Source: Xylogone sp. PMI_703 (taxonomy: Eukaryota > Ascomycota > Leotiomycetes). From it: 64,000 nt of DNA. Positions 54,540 to 64,000 of the stretch are shown here, piece by piece. The number at the start of each line of letters is the position of its first letter. Position 1 is the stretch's first letter. The stretch lies in the NCBI GenBank assembly GCA_021399445.1, contig JAJTUQ010000012.1:322501-386500 (forward strand), written 5' to 3'. Below the pieces are notes generated by a model. The model had not been told where the DNA came from. It worked only from the letters and a program-made list of their open reading frames with translations, and made no database searches. The translations under genes were made by a program, and so were the position numbers.

Positions 54540-57036
54540 GTTATTGATAATTTTATCAGTACTGATTGATATCGTATCAGTATCAATATCAGTATGCCCT
54601 CGTGGAATCAATCAGTACTGATATTAAAAACAAAGCCGGGTAATTGTCGGCCCCGCATAAAAAAAATTCTCTTTAGAATTTTATCTCTTGAATCTGCCTC
54701 TCCAACGGCGGAATCTAGTGCCTCGGCAACCATTAGAGCCCGCCCGAGTCTCTCTACACTATCCTCTACTTCAAGCACCTCTACATCTCGTCGGAAGCGT
54801 AAACTACGAGCTATAGACACATGGAGTTACTTCCGTGAACCGGAAGGCGACGAGCCGCAAGAGCAGGGTAAACAGCGGCTATGGTATTGCAAGCAATGCT
54901 GTAATCCGAAATGGTCTACAGTCTCGAGTACATCAGCACGGAATCACCTCCTACGTGTATATTATATTGATGTTTCTGAACCTGAACGGCCGCCAAGCAA
55001 AGCGTGTCAACAATCACTTGCAAATGCATTTGCCCATACCGTTGAAAAGAGCTAACAGCGCCGAGGGCAAACAGAGGCATCAGTGCTCCGCCAGGCGATC
55101 AACCGCGATGCGTTCTACGAGGCTCAAATACAACTTATCACCCGCCGGCGGCTTCCCTACAACTGCGTTACCTGGCCTGAATACCAGGCACTTCTTATGG
55201 CTGTAAACTATACCTCCGAAGACATTCTTATTCAGTCAGGTACTACAGTTGTAGCGCACATCGACCGAAGCTATACCCTACACCGAGAAACAATTAAAAC
55301 TAAACTCCAAGCATCTAGGTCTCAAATCCACTTCAGTATCGATATCTGGTCAGCTCCATCCCGTAAAGCTTTCTTCGGTATTTGTGGGCAATGGGTTGAT
55401 GAGAACTACCAACTCCGCAAGGCCTTATTAGGTCTACCAAATATCTAGTATAGCCACAAGGGCAAGATTCAGGCACAGCATTTGTTTGAAACCATCTGTG
55501 CCTTTCAGGTTATGTACAACATCGGCTTTATTGCAGGAGATAACGCCAGTTCAAATGATACTTGCCTACAAGCTCTATCACAAACTCTAGAGGCTAAATA
55601 TGGAGTCGAAGTTGACCCAGTCCAACGCCGGATTCGATGCGGAGGCCATATTATCAATCCATGTCTCGAGGCCTTCCTCTTTGCCTCTAACACCGAGGCT
55701 CTCAAAGCAGCTATTGCAGAGGCGAAGGCTGACGAGGATACGTCATTTGTAGAATCTCTACAGGCACAGTTGAAGCAGAAACAGCAGACTGTAAAGAGTA
55801 GAGGCAAGCAGCAGAAGCCTCAAGACGATTCGTCTGGATGGCGATCTATCGGTGTAATGGGTAAGCTTCATAATATCGCTGTGTGTATTCGAAGCTCAAC
55901 AAATATCACTGATGAATGGGAGGCACTAGCAGGCAAGATGCTGGGCATTGATAATGCTACTCGGTGAAATTCATGGTATAATCTCCTTCGGACTGCCCTC
56001 GAAACAAGATAAGCTTCTGGTGTTCCGTAATGCACACCATAAAGCGCTTGAGGACGACCTTCTTTACCCAGAGGACTGGGAGCTCCTTAAAATAACTGCA
56101 GAATTTCTACAGCCTTTTTGGTACACTACCCAGGTACAACAGAGGGACTGGTCGTCCCTAGGTCAAGTGCTTTATAATATGAATATCTTGCTGAAGCACT
56201 TTGAAGATTCAAAGGTATGTTATCTTTTTCTAAAGTAACTGCTGCTTATAAATTATATAGATTAGGTACGCTTACAACTAACATATGGTCAATTCGATTC
56301 ATATGGGCTGGTGGGTACTCACAAAGTACTACCAGAAGTCAGAAGAGGCGCCTGTCTACTCTGCTGCTTTACTCCTACATCCGTCAAGACGAAGGAAATA
56401 TATCTCTACGAACTGGGAGCCTTCTTGGTGTGCCAGTGCAGTTAATGGGGCAAAGCAGATATGGCATAACTACAAGGATCGACCTGTTGAGAATACGGCG
56501 GCTCAACCAATCAGTAGTAGGGAGCATCACGAATCAGTATATGAGCTTTTAGCACAGTCACTCGATGTCACAGAGGCCTATAGCGATGGCGAGGATGAGT
56601 TTGAGAGGTTCATTAATATGCCGCCATGTCGCATCACGGGATCTCCACTTGAATGGTGGCGCAGAGAAGAACAGAGACTTGAGTATTTGCGCCTATATCA
56701 AATGGCTATTGATATACTCTCTATTCCACCTATGCCAGATGAAGCAGAACGTGTATTTTCAGGTGCAAGGCGTACGATCTCATGGGACCGTACACGCCTC
56801 AGCGCAGCAAATGTTGAGAGGACAGAGTGCTTGGGTAACTGGAACAAGAATGGCCTTATCAACCATCTGTATATAGCCGTAGATGACGAGCTTGTAGATG
56901 CTTCTGGCAGCGACGGCGAGGGTTAGCCTATTATAGAAGGTCTTGGCATTTACTGATAGCTAATCAATCAGTATCAGTATGGGGATGATCAATCAATCAG
57001 TATCAGTAAGGGCCTTATCAATCAGTACTGATTGAA
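54540..57036 (+). mobile_element. hAT element with CAGTACTGATTGATA ends
   Basis: Both ends are crowded with CAGTACTGATTGATA-type words in inverted orientation (54557-54625 and 56955-57045). A broken hAT transposase lies between. Exact termini and an 8-bp target duplication could not be fixed because the ATCAGTA/TCAATCAG words are reiterated. It interrupts the minus-strand integrase gene on its left. Confidence 0.7.
54594..56926 (+). pseudogene. hAT transposase (Restless/Tol-like fungal group), multiply broken
   Basis: Order along the strand: Ser-rich N-terminus; BED-type finger (TWSYFREPEGDEP, CKQCCNPKW, about 54810-54930); LITRRRLPYNCVTWPEYQ; FSIDIWSAPSRKAFFG with the first catalytic Asp region; AGDNASSNDTC with the second; RCGGHIINP. 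Then an acidic segment, the EDWELLKITAEFLQPFW region, and the dimerisation domain PMPDEAERVFSGARRTISWDRTRL near 56730-56800. Stops or frameshifts occur near 55052-55083, 55446 (TAG), 55965, 56000 and around 56210-56285 (possibly an intron). It cannot give a full protein. Confidence 0.85.
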
Positions 57037-57045
57037 AGGAAGTCT

Positions 57046-58656
57046 GGTCTATTCGGTCGTCTCAGGGACAAGTAACATATAAAGCGTTGGTAAAAATTCT
57101 ACGAGTATACATATCATGTTACCACGGCATGGTGTACAGTATACTATAGTTCCCAATGGATTCTACACCGGTTTATCTTCATTACTACACTACCAGCCAC
57201 ACACAGTCAATGTGTTTATAATTGCACTAAAATCCAAAGACTTTCATCAGTACTATAGAATGAGCCTCTCCACTCAAACATCGTACGACTGGAGAGTATA
57301 TCAGATCCAAATTGAATAATCTTTCCAAGTTTTGTAAAAATTTGCTTACTAATTCTTGCTTCCAAAACCGGAGAAAATAAACCCGCCGAGACTTTAGATT
57401 GAGTCTATCGTATAGTTGATGGGCGTTGTTAACTAGGTAACAGTTCGAGGTTAGGTGCGATTACGGTGCATGAAAGGCTTTCCTACAGCATCGGCTATGT
57501 TAGCCAGCTAACGCACTTTCCGCTTTTGACAATTCTTGTTGTAATCAAATTCCCAGAATCAGAGAAGGAGTGTTTTAGTGTCAGACAATGATATATGAGA
57601 GTATAAGCAGTCCGGCAATGGAGGTTCCTCTTTTGTCGTCTGACATAGAGCCATAATCAAAAATAACTCATTCACACTATAAATTTTCTTTCTTTCTTGA
57701 GTGCGACTCAATTGCATAGTAACTTCACGGCTGGCCATAGCAATCCTGCGACTTAGCGACCCAGGATTTGGGTACGGCTGTAGCTAGCTCCCGATTAGTG
57801 ATCACTAAGAACCGGAAGGAAAGTATTCATAAAAGTCAATGTCGTCTCCGTCGCTTCAATCGGCATTAGAGTATTATTAATTTCGCGAGGAAACTTCCTG
57901 TGGGCTCGTATATTTATGATCTTCAATGTTGCGTGCTACGGTTTTGAGTTTCTTTTATACCAAGGTCCGATTCGTGCTTAGTTCAGGAACGTAATACTGT
58001 AATTAGCGAACGCCAAATTGCATTACTCCTTTCCAGGATTACAATTCTCTGGGCCTTTCTCGGTCCTTGAGACGATGATGGAGCTGATTACGTCTCGTTC
58101 TAATCGAAAGCTAATCGTAAAATATCTGATACCTTAAAAGCTTATTACGGCTGCGGCTAAAGAAAGAACCGCGTAGCCACTTTCAAATACGGACGTAACT
58201 TTTAGGGCAGTTGGCTGAGAAAGAGCAAGAGCCACAGGTATCGGAAAAGCCATTTTCCCGGGCGATGTCCGACGAGAGTGGCAAAACCTGCGGCTTCTGC
58301 TATCTACAGTATTTAAAGTTATGTAATCAGAGGAAGAATAATTTAGTATGACTATGGCAATACCTAATTTGCCTTATATTAGAGATGGCGCCGCACTGTC
58401 TCGCAGCATCTTTGCGTCCTCGCGTCCGCGTCCTCGTCCCTTGAGTGGGGGATGTCAAAAACAAGCGGGGCTTGAAGAGCAGGTTGCCATCCGAAACAAG
58501 CATTGAGCAAAGCTGCCCAGCCACATAAGTACCGAGGCGCCGGCCACCTGAGCTCTCCCTCCTAGCTCAGCAGTACTCATAGCAGAGGGAAGAGGTAAGG
58601 ATCAGACAAAAGATAACATAATAGTTTACCTATATTGCTTCCCTAAAAGCTCCATC
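57046..58656. other. 1.6 kb without a recognisable gene
   Basis: No coding frame with recognisable motifs. The right end must hold the promoter of the hydrolase gene. A CT-rich stretch (57685-57700, CTTTCTTTCTTG) is the only compositional feature. Confidence 0.45.
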
Positions 58657-59795
58657 ATGGCTGCAACAGAGACAATTGACGTTCCTCACCTCGGCGGGAC
58701 CAAGGTGGGATACAAGCTCTCTGGAGATCACTACGATGCTTCAAAACCCACCTGCGTTCTGATCAACTCTATCTGCACCACCGTATCGCTCTATCGCGAT
58801 CAATTTGCCAACAAGGATGTTACCGATGCTATGAATCTTCTCGCAATTGAACCCCTCGGCCATGGCGCAACCAGCACACCCTCCGAGCATTTCAGTTACT
58901 GGGATACTGCCATTGTGGCTTTACAGGCACTTGACGCGCTTGGAATCAAAAAGGCCTTTGGATTGGGAACAAGCCAGGGTGGATGGATGGTAGTGAGGAT
59001 GGCTCTGTTGGCACCTGAGAGGGTACGTCACTGCCCGATGTCATTTCTTGTTTCGCCGCATGGCTTGGGAATAAGTCAATCCAGGCACAGGAAACTAAAG
59101 GCCTAAGATGCTTTCGTACTTCCTCAGAAAAGTATTATCTAACCAATTCATTCTCCAATATACAGATCCAGGGCCTCATTATTCTTGGTACATCCATGGA
59201 CTATGAGTCGGCCGATTCTCGCGAGAAGGGCTGCTGGGACCCGTTCCCGCTGGTCGGTCCTATCCTTGAGAAATGGACCAGCGCGACTCCCACCCCGGAT
59301 TTCGTCGTTGACGACACCTGGTGTGGTATGGTGAGCTCCATCGGATTCGGCGCTGTCACTCAGGAGACAGTGCAGTTCTGGACCTCCACCTTGAAAGATG
59401 TATATAAAGGCGACGAAGGCAGGAAGAAGCTGCGTATGACCATTATCAACTTATTATCCAGAGATCCACTCTTGATGCGATTGGGTGATGTGAAGTGCCC
59501 GGTTCATTGGATGCACGTAAGTTTTAAGTCTGCTCCTGCTTCCCTTAAAGCACGTAAACATTGCTAGAGAGCATTTCGATACTGCTAGTTGAACGCTGCT
59601 AATGAGCACTGCCTTTAGGGATCTGATGACCCAGTTTACAACGCTAGAACCATCCCTCATGAGCAAATCAAGCTCTTTACTGGATCCAAGGAGACAAAGG
59701 TTACCGTGCTTGAGGGTGGCTCGCATTACTTGAATGTGACCAACTCTAAAGAGACCAATGAAGCACTTGTGGAGCTGGTCAACAAATACAAATGA
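58657..59795 (+). CDS. Alpha/beta hydrolase
   Basis: Three exons (58657-59022, 59166-59516, 59619-59795) give 297 aa. The catalytic triad can be read: nucleophile Ser106 in the elbow GLGTSQGG, acid in GSDDPVY (Asp242/243) at the start of exon 3, and His275 in GGSHYLN. The N-terminus HLGGTKVGYKLSG and the strand VLINSICTTVSLYRDQF, with EPLGHGAT before the elbow, fit homoserine-acetyltransferase-like or esterase-like small hydrolases. Introns are 143 and 102 bp with GT-AG ends. No signal peptide is visible, so it is probably cytosolic. Substrate unknown. The isochorismatase-family gene 2.5 kb away is separated by a dead Fot copy, so co-function is only a possibility. Confidence 0.85.
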
Positions 59796-59799
59796 GTGC

Positions 59800-60318
59800 A
59801 TTCCAGGTTACGAATTAAGAAGTTATGACATGTATCTTATTCTTTTCAGCGAATCTACAGCACAGAATTTACATTTGTTATTTATAATAGTTGACTGGTT
59901 AGCATCGTGCAACGACTTGTCATTTTATTCGACCTGGCACTGCGACTAATGCTGGGGAATTCCTCATGAACTGATGGAAGATTGCATCTCTCGCAAATTT
60001 ATCCTATTGTTCGAATTTCTAGCAACAAAATGGTTGGGATCGGGCCATGTTTCTGGGATATTGGTAAATTGAACTGTGGGTTCCACTCCAGATGAGGTAA
60101 CTTAGCTTCCATTCATGGGCATTGACGTAAGTGTCGTGTGCTGGATTTTGCCTTTGAGGTTAGATACTCAAATCGTACTCTGCTACGCCTACCATTTGTT
60201 TGACTTTGATCAGAAGATATGTATCACAGAAATAACTATGGATCACGAGATGGCTTATGTCTACGTAATGGATATGCTGCATTACTGATCTATGAGCACA
60301 TAGAAGTGGAGCATTTAA
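59800..60318. other. Spacer, no recognisable gene
   Basis: Hydrolase downstream flank up to the Fot-like copy C. No coding signal. Confidence 0.35.
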
Positions 60319-61892
60319 CTTAATTCTCTGTTCACCGAAACACCCGGCTTACTGAAACACCTCCTCACCAAACCATCAATTCTACCAACATTTCTACTTT
60401 CAACTAATTATTTCTGAACTAAAACACGATCCACAGCAAGAGGGAAGAGTCCTTCTTGCTATAAACGCGTTAAAAAAAAGGCCAAACTACATCTGTTCGA
60501 GCTGCAGCGCGTGTTTTTGACGTTCCTCATGGTGCATTGAATGCACGATACCATGGTCGAGTTTAACAACATACTATTCATACCAAACTTTCTAAATTGA
60601 CTCAATTATAAGAGGATTCACTTGAAAAAAGGATTCTTTCTACGGCGAAACGAGGATTACCTCCTACACCTTCAGATCCACAATCTATGGCCGATATATT
60701 GCTGGCTGGGCGAGGTGAATCTCCACCTCCTTCACCTGTAGGCAAAAATTGGTTCAGCTCTTATTTAAAGCGCCATTTCAACCTAAAAATTGGCTTTATT
60801 CGAAAGAAAGATTACAAGAGAATTAAATGCGAAGATCTGAAACTTATTCAAGAGTGGTTTGAAAAAGTGATGGAAATAAAGGCTCAATATGGGATCTTGG
60901 AGGACATCTACAACTTCGATGAAACAGGCTTTGCCATGGATACAATTGCTACTACTAAAGTAGTCACATCTTCAGACTGTTTTGGAAAACCTTCGCGTGC
61001 ACAACCAGAAAACAAGTACTGGATAACAGTCATAGAAGCTATGAATGCTTCTGGATGGATTCTACCACCTCTAATCATATCCAAAGGCAAACACATATTT
61101 CAAGGATGGTAAGATAATTTGCCTACAGGTTAGCAAATTAAAACGAGCAAAAATGGATGGATAAATAATGAAATAGGCTTGAATTGGCTTCAGGAAACCT
61201 TTAATCCATTCACCAAGTCACAAGTTAAGGGCAAATATCGCATGCTTATTCTTGATGGCCATGAAAGCTATGGGGCCCCTGAATTCGATCATTATTGCTT
61301 TCAGAATAATATTATTACTGTTTGTATACCTCCTCATTCATCTCATATTTGTCAATCCTTGGATGTGAGACGTCTTGGACCACTAAAGCGAGCATATGGC
61401 GCTCAAGTTCAAAGCAAAATAAGCTCAGCAGTCCACCATATTGACAAGCCTGATTTTCTTGAAATCTACCTAGTTGTTCGCAAAAGAATCTTCACGCCAA
61501 ACAGTATCAGTCAAGGCTTTGTAGCTACTGGTTTAATTCCATATGATCCATCTCGTATCATGGATAAATTGCCAGCTGAAATGCATGGAATACCTACCCC
61601 TCCTAAGAGTACTTGTAGCAATTCAATAGCAAATTGGATTCCAGAAATACCATACAATTCAATTCAACTACAAAAGCAATACAAAAGTATTGACAGAATG
61701 CTCAGGCAGCATAGAAGTCCTTCTGCACCTACTAAAGTCGCGTTTAATCAACTAATAAAAGGATGCGAAATGGCTATGCACAATGCAATATTTCTAGCTC
61801 AGGAAGCAGAGCACTTGCGAGCTACCAATGAATCTATTCAAAAAAGCTTTGTTACGACCACACAGAAAGCTCACCTGGTTCCCGAGACTTAG
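60319..61892 (+). pseudogene. Fot-like transposase copy C, decayed and 3'-truncated
   Basis: The 5' end resembles copy B upstream sequence (CACCGAAACACCCGG, then CACCAAACCATCAATTCTAC). The coding part can be followed through QQEGRVLLAINALK (60435-60475) and, after a frameshift in a run of A residues, through the clean segment 60687-61112 containing IYNFDETGFAM. Stops follow near 61110-61130, then the frame resumes at 61179 with LILDGHES, PPHSSHI and QSLDVRR. It ends soon after the AMHNAIFLAQEAEHL helix. The C-terminal zinc knuckle and right terminal repeat are missing. In the second motif LDGHGSH has become LDGHESY. Repeat R1 begins a few bases downstream. Confidence 0.85.
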
Positions 61893-61904
61893 TAGCCGCC
61901 TCCA

Positions 61905-62045
61905 TGTTTAAAGGAGTATTTTTAAATAAATTTTTAAATTAATTAATTCCGGAGTTTTAAAGTTATTAATTGCTGAAATTCGTGACTTCATATAAGAAAG
62001 AGCTGCGCTTTCCCGGGGTGGCGCTTACGTGGGCTGCTGACTTAG
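61905..62045. repeat. Dispersed repeat R1, copy 2
   Basis: Shares ordered blocks with 40130-40275, including CCCGGGGTGGCGCTTAC at 62011-62027. It directly follows the truncated Fot copy C, so R1 may be the end of the element that replaced its 3' part. Confidence 0.6.
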
Positions 62046-62333
62046 CCTGCATTTGCCCCAGGAGGTCACACGAAGCAACTTTGAGCACTTGACTTATTTT
62101 GTTTTCGCGCGACATGGCAAAGCAGCATAACATCTGCTGTATTACTATTCAAGATCTTCTTAGATAAACCCAAAACACTAGCACAACAAGCAAATTCATA
62201 TATTGATTAAGGAGCAAACATTCTGGAATTTTCGAAGAACCACACTATGCGCGTGGGAATATAAAGTCCACATGATATTCCATCACACTAACCAACCCCC
62301 GGTGGACGCAGCGGCTCTGGAATAGTAACACGC
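62046..62333. other. Spacer downstream of the isochorismatase-family gene
   Basis: No coding signal. Contains the 3' flank of the minus-strand gene. Confidence 0.35.
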
Positions 62334-63038
62334 TCATTTATTGACTGCAGCGGCATTCATTCGATTGATGGTGTCTTCCGTTGTCCACACTGCATTGGCC
62401 ATGAAGCGGTAGTTAACCAGTGCAGCTTCGTAGCCGTCTCCCTCCTCATTTCGGCCAGCAGAAATTGCATCGCGTACCATTGCAACCTCAAACCCAGCTT
62501 CGATAATGTCTCGCATGTGGTTCTCAAGGCACAGGTTTCCAACAGGGCCTGCCATAATCACCTTCTCAATATGACGCAGACGCAGCTGCTTGATCATGTC
62601 ATTGGTATGACATGAGTACCCCTTGTGCGGCGATGTGTTAACTGTCTTCCCATCCATCAAGTACTTCTTGAGCCATTCAGGGTAGTCGGCGCCCGAGCCA
62701 ACAAAGCCTTCCAAATCGACGGGATCCTTACGACCAACAAAGCCATTGGGAAGTTTACCCAAATAATCAACCATTGCACCACCCTGAGCTACCCACTGTC
62801 GATCAGTCGGATATAAATAATGTGGCGAGTGAAGGACATAAAAGTTGTTGTCTTGTGCGTTCTTTAAGAGTTCCTCAATGTGGTCGAATACGTTGAGCTC
62901 CTTTAGCTTATCTGCAATCATCGGGTAATAGCTTCCACTCTCGGTCAAAAATTCATTCTGAATATCTACTAATACAAGTGCTGTGTGCTTTTTATCCAGC
63001 TGCATCCCTGGAAGAGGGTGGGTGAATGTAAAGGGCAT
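62334..63038 (-). CDS. Isochorismatase-family cysteine hydrolase
   Basis: Single-exon gene, 234 aa from ATG 63038. Family members hydrolyse amides, ureides or isochorismate with an Asp-Lys-Cys triad. Here Asp25 (LVLVDIQNEF), Lys139 (TSPHKGYS) and Cys170 (AGPVGNLCLENHM) are all in place, with GP in the cis-peptide region before the Cys. Length is typical for the family. No signal peptide or membrane segment is visible, so a cytosolic enzyme is expected. Candidate substrates include nicotinamide-like or other small amides, but the sequence alone does not decide. The frame is clean, unlike most of its surroundings. Confidence 0.88.
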   Translation of the reverse strand: MPFTFTHPLPGMQLDKKHTALVLVDIQNEFLTESGSYYPMIADKLKELNVFDHIEELLKNAQDNNFYVLHSPHYLYPTDRQWVAQGGAMVDYLGKLPNGFVGRKDPVDLEGFVGSGADYPEWLKKYLMDGKTVNTSPHKGYSCHTNDMIKQLRLRHIEKVIMAGPVGNLCLENHMRDIIEAGFEVAMVRDAISAGRNEEGDGYEAALVNYRFMANAVWTTEDTINRMNAAAVNK

Positions 63039-64000
63039 TTTTGCAGTAATGATCTGGGATAATACTTTTGAGATAGGTCGATTGGATGAGGTTGGGAGAA
63101 AATTGATGCTTCGCTGTGAGCAATGATATCAGAGAGCTTCTCCGTCGAATATTTTGACGTATATAGAATGAAGGCGAAGGTGACTGAGGATGGCAACCAT
63201 CTGAGAGAGAGCGATGTTAATATATTATCTTGTACTGTATAGATAGCCAGGATCCTGACGGAAGATATGCAGTCAGTGGTTCTAACGTCAAACAAGCACA
63301 CAATATTAACTCGGCAAAATTAGAAATTAACAAAGTAATCGGTGCTCTGCCATAACGCGCTATTGATGTCATAGACATCACAATGTGCTAAGTAATGTCT
63401 CCGCAACAACAAATTTCTGATACCGCGTGGGCATCTCGACTTGAGAATACTTCTTTAGGCTTAAACGCCACGAGTGCGCATCGAAATAGAGCAATTATTA
63501 AGGTCAAATGATTAGTCAAGCACCTAGAGGGACTATTTATCGTTGTATTTCTGCAAGCAGAGCACTATAATCATGCCGTACTAACGAGAGTGGTGCATAG
63601 AAGGCCGCACGGATCAGCTTTATTTCCACGGCGCCTGGAACTACTCCAATTCTGGCAATTTTGATTTCTATCTTATTTCCTACGGTGTACATTAACTCAA
63701 CGAATTCACATTATGTAATAATAACGACTGACTGTTAAAGAGAACTATAAGACATCGGCGATTATTCAGTATTTTTCAGTTATGAGACTCTAACCCAAAA
63801 ACGGAATATTGATAACGCAACAATCTCATACGTAATCAACCCATGGTCAGTTTTCGAAGGTTCCCCGCTTTGCGATGTGGAGAAGCGTCTACAACGTAAA
63901 TAAGTTAACGACATGTGCTTAGCTTACGTGATCTCTTATCATTCGAGCAGCTGTAGTCGACTTTCAAACGAAGCCGCTCCCTTTTCAGTAACAATCATCA
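63039..64000. other. Right-edge region without a recognisable gene
   Basis: The left part should be the promoter of the isochorismatase-family gene. The rest shows no coding frame or repeat that I can support. Confidence 0.4.

Noticed and set aside
58657..63038. Hydrolase plus isochorismatase-family gene as one cluster
   Set aside because: They are 2.5 kb apart, on opposite strands, with a dead transposon between; no shared-pathway evidence.
1..64000. CRISPR arrays, rRNA and tRNA genes
   Set aside because: No spaced identical repeats, rRNA cores or tRNA cloverleaf with CCA-proximal boxes were seen; the tRNA-like word at 18079 is a primer binding site, not a gene.

Overview
This window looks like a transposon-rich accessory region of a filamentous ascomycete (Pezizomycotina). 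The evidence is short GT-AG introns (about 45-70 bp), three Zn2Cys6 regulators, a HET/NB-ARC/TPR protein, fungal pogo/Fot-like, hAT, Copia and Helitron elements, and C-to-T/G-to-A damage resembling repeat-induced point mutation (RIP). The sequence does not fix genus or species.

Region by region: 0.0-1.6 kb holds transposon debris and a poly-C-ended MITE. 2.3-12.9 kb is the core of interest: a bifunctional class II/class I diterpene synthase (CPS/KS type, 961 aa, both catalytic motifs present), a divergently transcribed P450 (513 aa, all signature motifs), and an AflR-type Zn2Cys6 regulator. A second AflR-type gene is cut by a Tc1-like transposon. A complete hAT copy with an 8-bp target duplication sits between the P450 and the regulator. 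12.9-25.8 kb is a transposon nest: an AT-rich, RIP-like Fot relic, a Copia element with both LTRs, a frameshifted Fot-like element and a MITE. 26.4-28.9 kb encodes a HET-NB-ARC-TPR (fungal NLR) protein broken by one stop. 29.7-36.2 kb is Helitron, integrase-type, MITE and hAT debris. 36.9-38.9 kb is a third Zn2Cys6 regulator. 40.9-44.6 kb carries a decayed MDR oxidoreductase beside an intact NmrA-like gene. 47.4-48.4 kb encodes a 7-TM protein. 49.2-51.6 kb has an uninterrupted Fot-like element beside an older transposase relic. 52.7-53.1 kb is a small ABM-like gene, and 53.2-57.0 kb is integrase and hAT debris. 58.7-63.0 kb has an alpha/beta hydrolase, a decayed Fot copy and an isochorismatase-family hydrolase.

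How the genes may work together (inference): the synthase would turn GGPP into a polycyclic labdane-related diterpene, the P450 would oxidise it, and the neighbouring AflR-type protein would switch both on, perhaps through CCG-N6/7-CGG sites in their shared 532-bp promoter. The cluster is very small and flanked by transposons, so it may be a minimal or eroded pathway. The other host genes (hydrolase, isochorismatase, NmrA, ABM) are typical secondary-metabolism or detoxification families but lie too far away, among repeats, to assign to it. All exon models are read by eye from splice signals and reading frame and are not backed by transcripts.
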